In this document: positions 5,603 through 5,995 of the stretch, piece after piece | Position numbering within the stretch: the stretch's first letter is position 1 | Layout of the letters: each line of letters opens with the position of its first letter | Assembly: GCA_027080605.1 (NCBI GenBank) | Contig: JALWRO010000141.1 | Coordinates: forward strand, 1 to 5,995 | DNA length: 5,995 nt | Direction: 5' to 3' | Source of the DNA: Campylobacterales bacterium | Lineage (GTDB): Bacteria > Campylobacterota > Campylobacteria > Campylobacterales > QNZT01 | Position numbers and translations under genes: made by a program | Notes under the pieces: model-generated | Told to the model about the DNA's origin: nothing | Database searches by the model: none | The model's input: the letters and a program-made list of their open reading frames with translations, nothing else

Positions 5603-5995
5603 TTATTCCTCAATGATCTTTATTAATTTTTGTGCCAACATTTTATATGAATGATTTTTTAAAACAAAATTATAGCCGTTATTACCTAAATATCTTAACT
5701 TTTCTTTATCCATAGATTTTAATTGTAAAATTGACTTTTTCAGACTCTTTGCATCTCCAAGTTTAACAGATACACCACATTTCGCCTCTTCTACCAAATT
5801 ATTACCAGCCTCTATCGCCCAGATAATAGGCTTTTTAGCATACATATAATCGAACACTTTGTTAGGAGATACTCCGAACCTGAATAGTGACTCTTTTAAA
5901 AGTGATATAAACGAGATATCAACATACTGCAAAAAGGCATGCACCTGTTCTTTCGTAACAGCATCAATGAAGGTAACATTTTCAAGCCCCAATTC
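5603..5995 (-). CDS. Glycosyltransferase family 4 (GT-B), C-terminal fragment, gene continues beyond the window
   Basis: Only the last 130 codons and the TAA stop are visible. The frame is open to the right edge, so the TTG at 5992 is an internal Leu codon and not a start. The fragment looks like the nucleotide-sugar-binding Rossmann half of a GT4 enzyme. It has an 'NVTF' strand near visible residue 6, then FGVSPNKVFDYM at about 40-51, 'KKPIIWAI', 'EEAKCGVSV' and a helical tail ending in KIIEE. The SPNK-(V/L)-FDYM signature recalls WbuB-type GT4 enzymes and not C. jejuni PglA, which has EGFPVSVLEA at this place. Asp49 seems to occupy the position of the second Glu of the usual EX7E motif, which is not intact. 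The gene ends 2 nt before pglB, so the enzyme probably adds a sugar to the undecaprenyl-linked glycan at the cytoplasmic face. Donor and acceptor cannot be told from this part. The base composition is very AT-rich (about 22-31% GC) compared with the genes further left. Confidence 0.85.
   Translation of the reverse strand, partial: ELGLENVTFIDAVTKEQVHAFLQYVDISFISLLKESLFRFGVSPNKVFDYMYAKKPIIWAIEAGNNLVEEAKCGVSVKLGDAKSLKKSILQLKSMDKEKLRYLGNNGYNFVLKNHSYKMLAQKLIKIIEE
5607..5611 (-). promoter_or_regulatory. Ribosome binding site of pglB
   Basis: GAGGA on the minus strand lies 6 nt upstream of the pglB ATG and overlaps the last codons and stop of the preceding glycosyltransferase. It is the strongest Shine-Dalgarno match in the window and supports the ATG at 5600 as the pglB start. 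Confidence 0.75.

Noticed and set aside
5990..5992. TTG as a start for a short 129-residue protein
   Set aside because: The frame stays open to the window edge and the protein is plainly the C-terminal half of a GT4 enzyme, so this is an internal Leu codon of a truncated gene.

Overview
The window is a compact, one-directional gene block on the minus strand. It encodes most of a bacterial N-linked protein glycosylation (Pgl) pathway. In transcription order (right to left) it reads: the 3' end of a family-4 glycosyltransferase; pglB (oligosaccharyltransferase); a pglC-like phosphoglycosyl transferase; pglE (aminotransferase); pglF (4,6-dehydratase). Every junction is tight: 2 nt, 0 nt, 3 nt and a 4-nt overlap. 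This suggests one polycistronic mRNA with translational coupling. The only non-coding DNA is the AT-rich 45 nt at the left edge, after pglF.

The source is most likely a member of Campylobacterota (the former Epsilonproteobacteria). PglB, PglE and PglF follow the Campylobacter jejuni proteins closely in length and motifs, and the PglE N-terminus is close to residue-for-residue. The composition is mixed: about 22-31% GC at the right edge, about 43% in pglE, and 54-58% in the catalytic half of pglF. With the gene order differing from Campylobacter, this suits a free-living, Sulfurovum/Sulfurimonas-type relative better than Campylobacter itself. The genus is an inference.

In the known pathway, PglF converts UDP-GlcNAc to a 4-keto-6-deoxy sugar and PglE aminates it. 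PglD then acetylates it to UDP-diNAc-bacillosamine. PglC attaches the sugar phosphate to undecaprenyl phosphate, glycosyltransferases extend the glycan, and PglB transfers it to Asn in D/E-X-N-X-S/T sequons in the periplasm. Here all the PglB catalytic and sequon-reading residues that I could align are present.

Three things depart from the C. jejuni model. There is no pglD between pglC and pglE and no pglA between pglB and pglC. The PGT is not a canonical PglC: its Ser-Pro membrane-helix break is Trp-Trp and its C-terminal third is of a different type. The neighbouring glycosyltransferase is not PglA-like. The final modification of the first sugar is therefore uncertain. PglB also carries one acidic sequon in its own periplasmic domain, and a perfect 11-bp inverted repeat sits inside the end of pglE.
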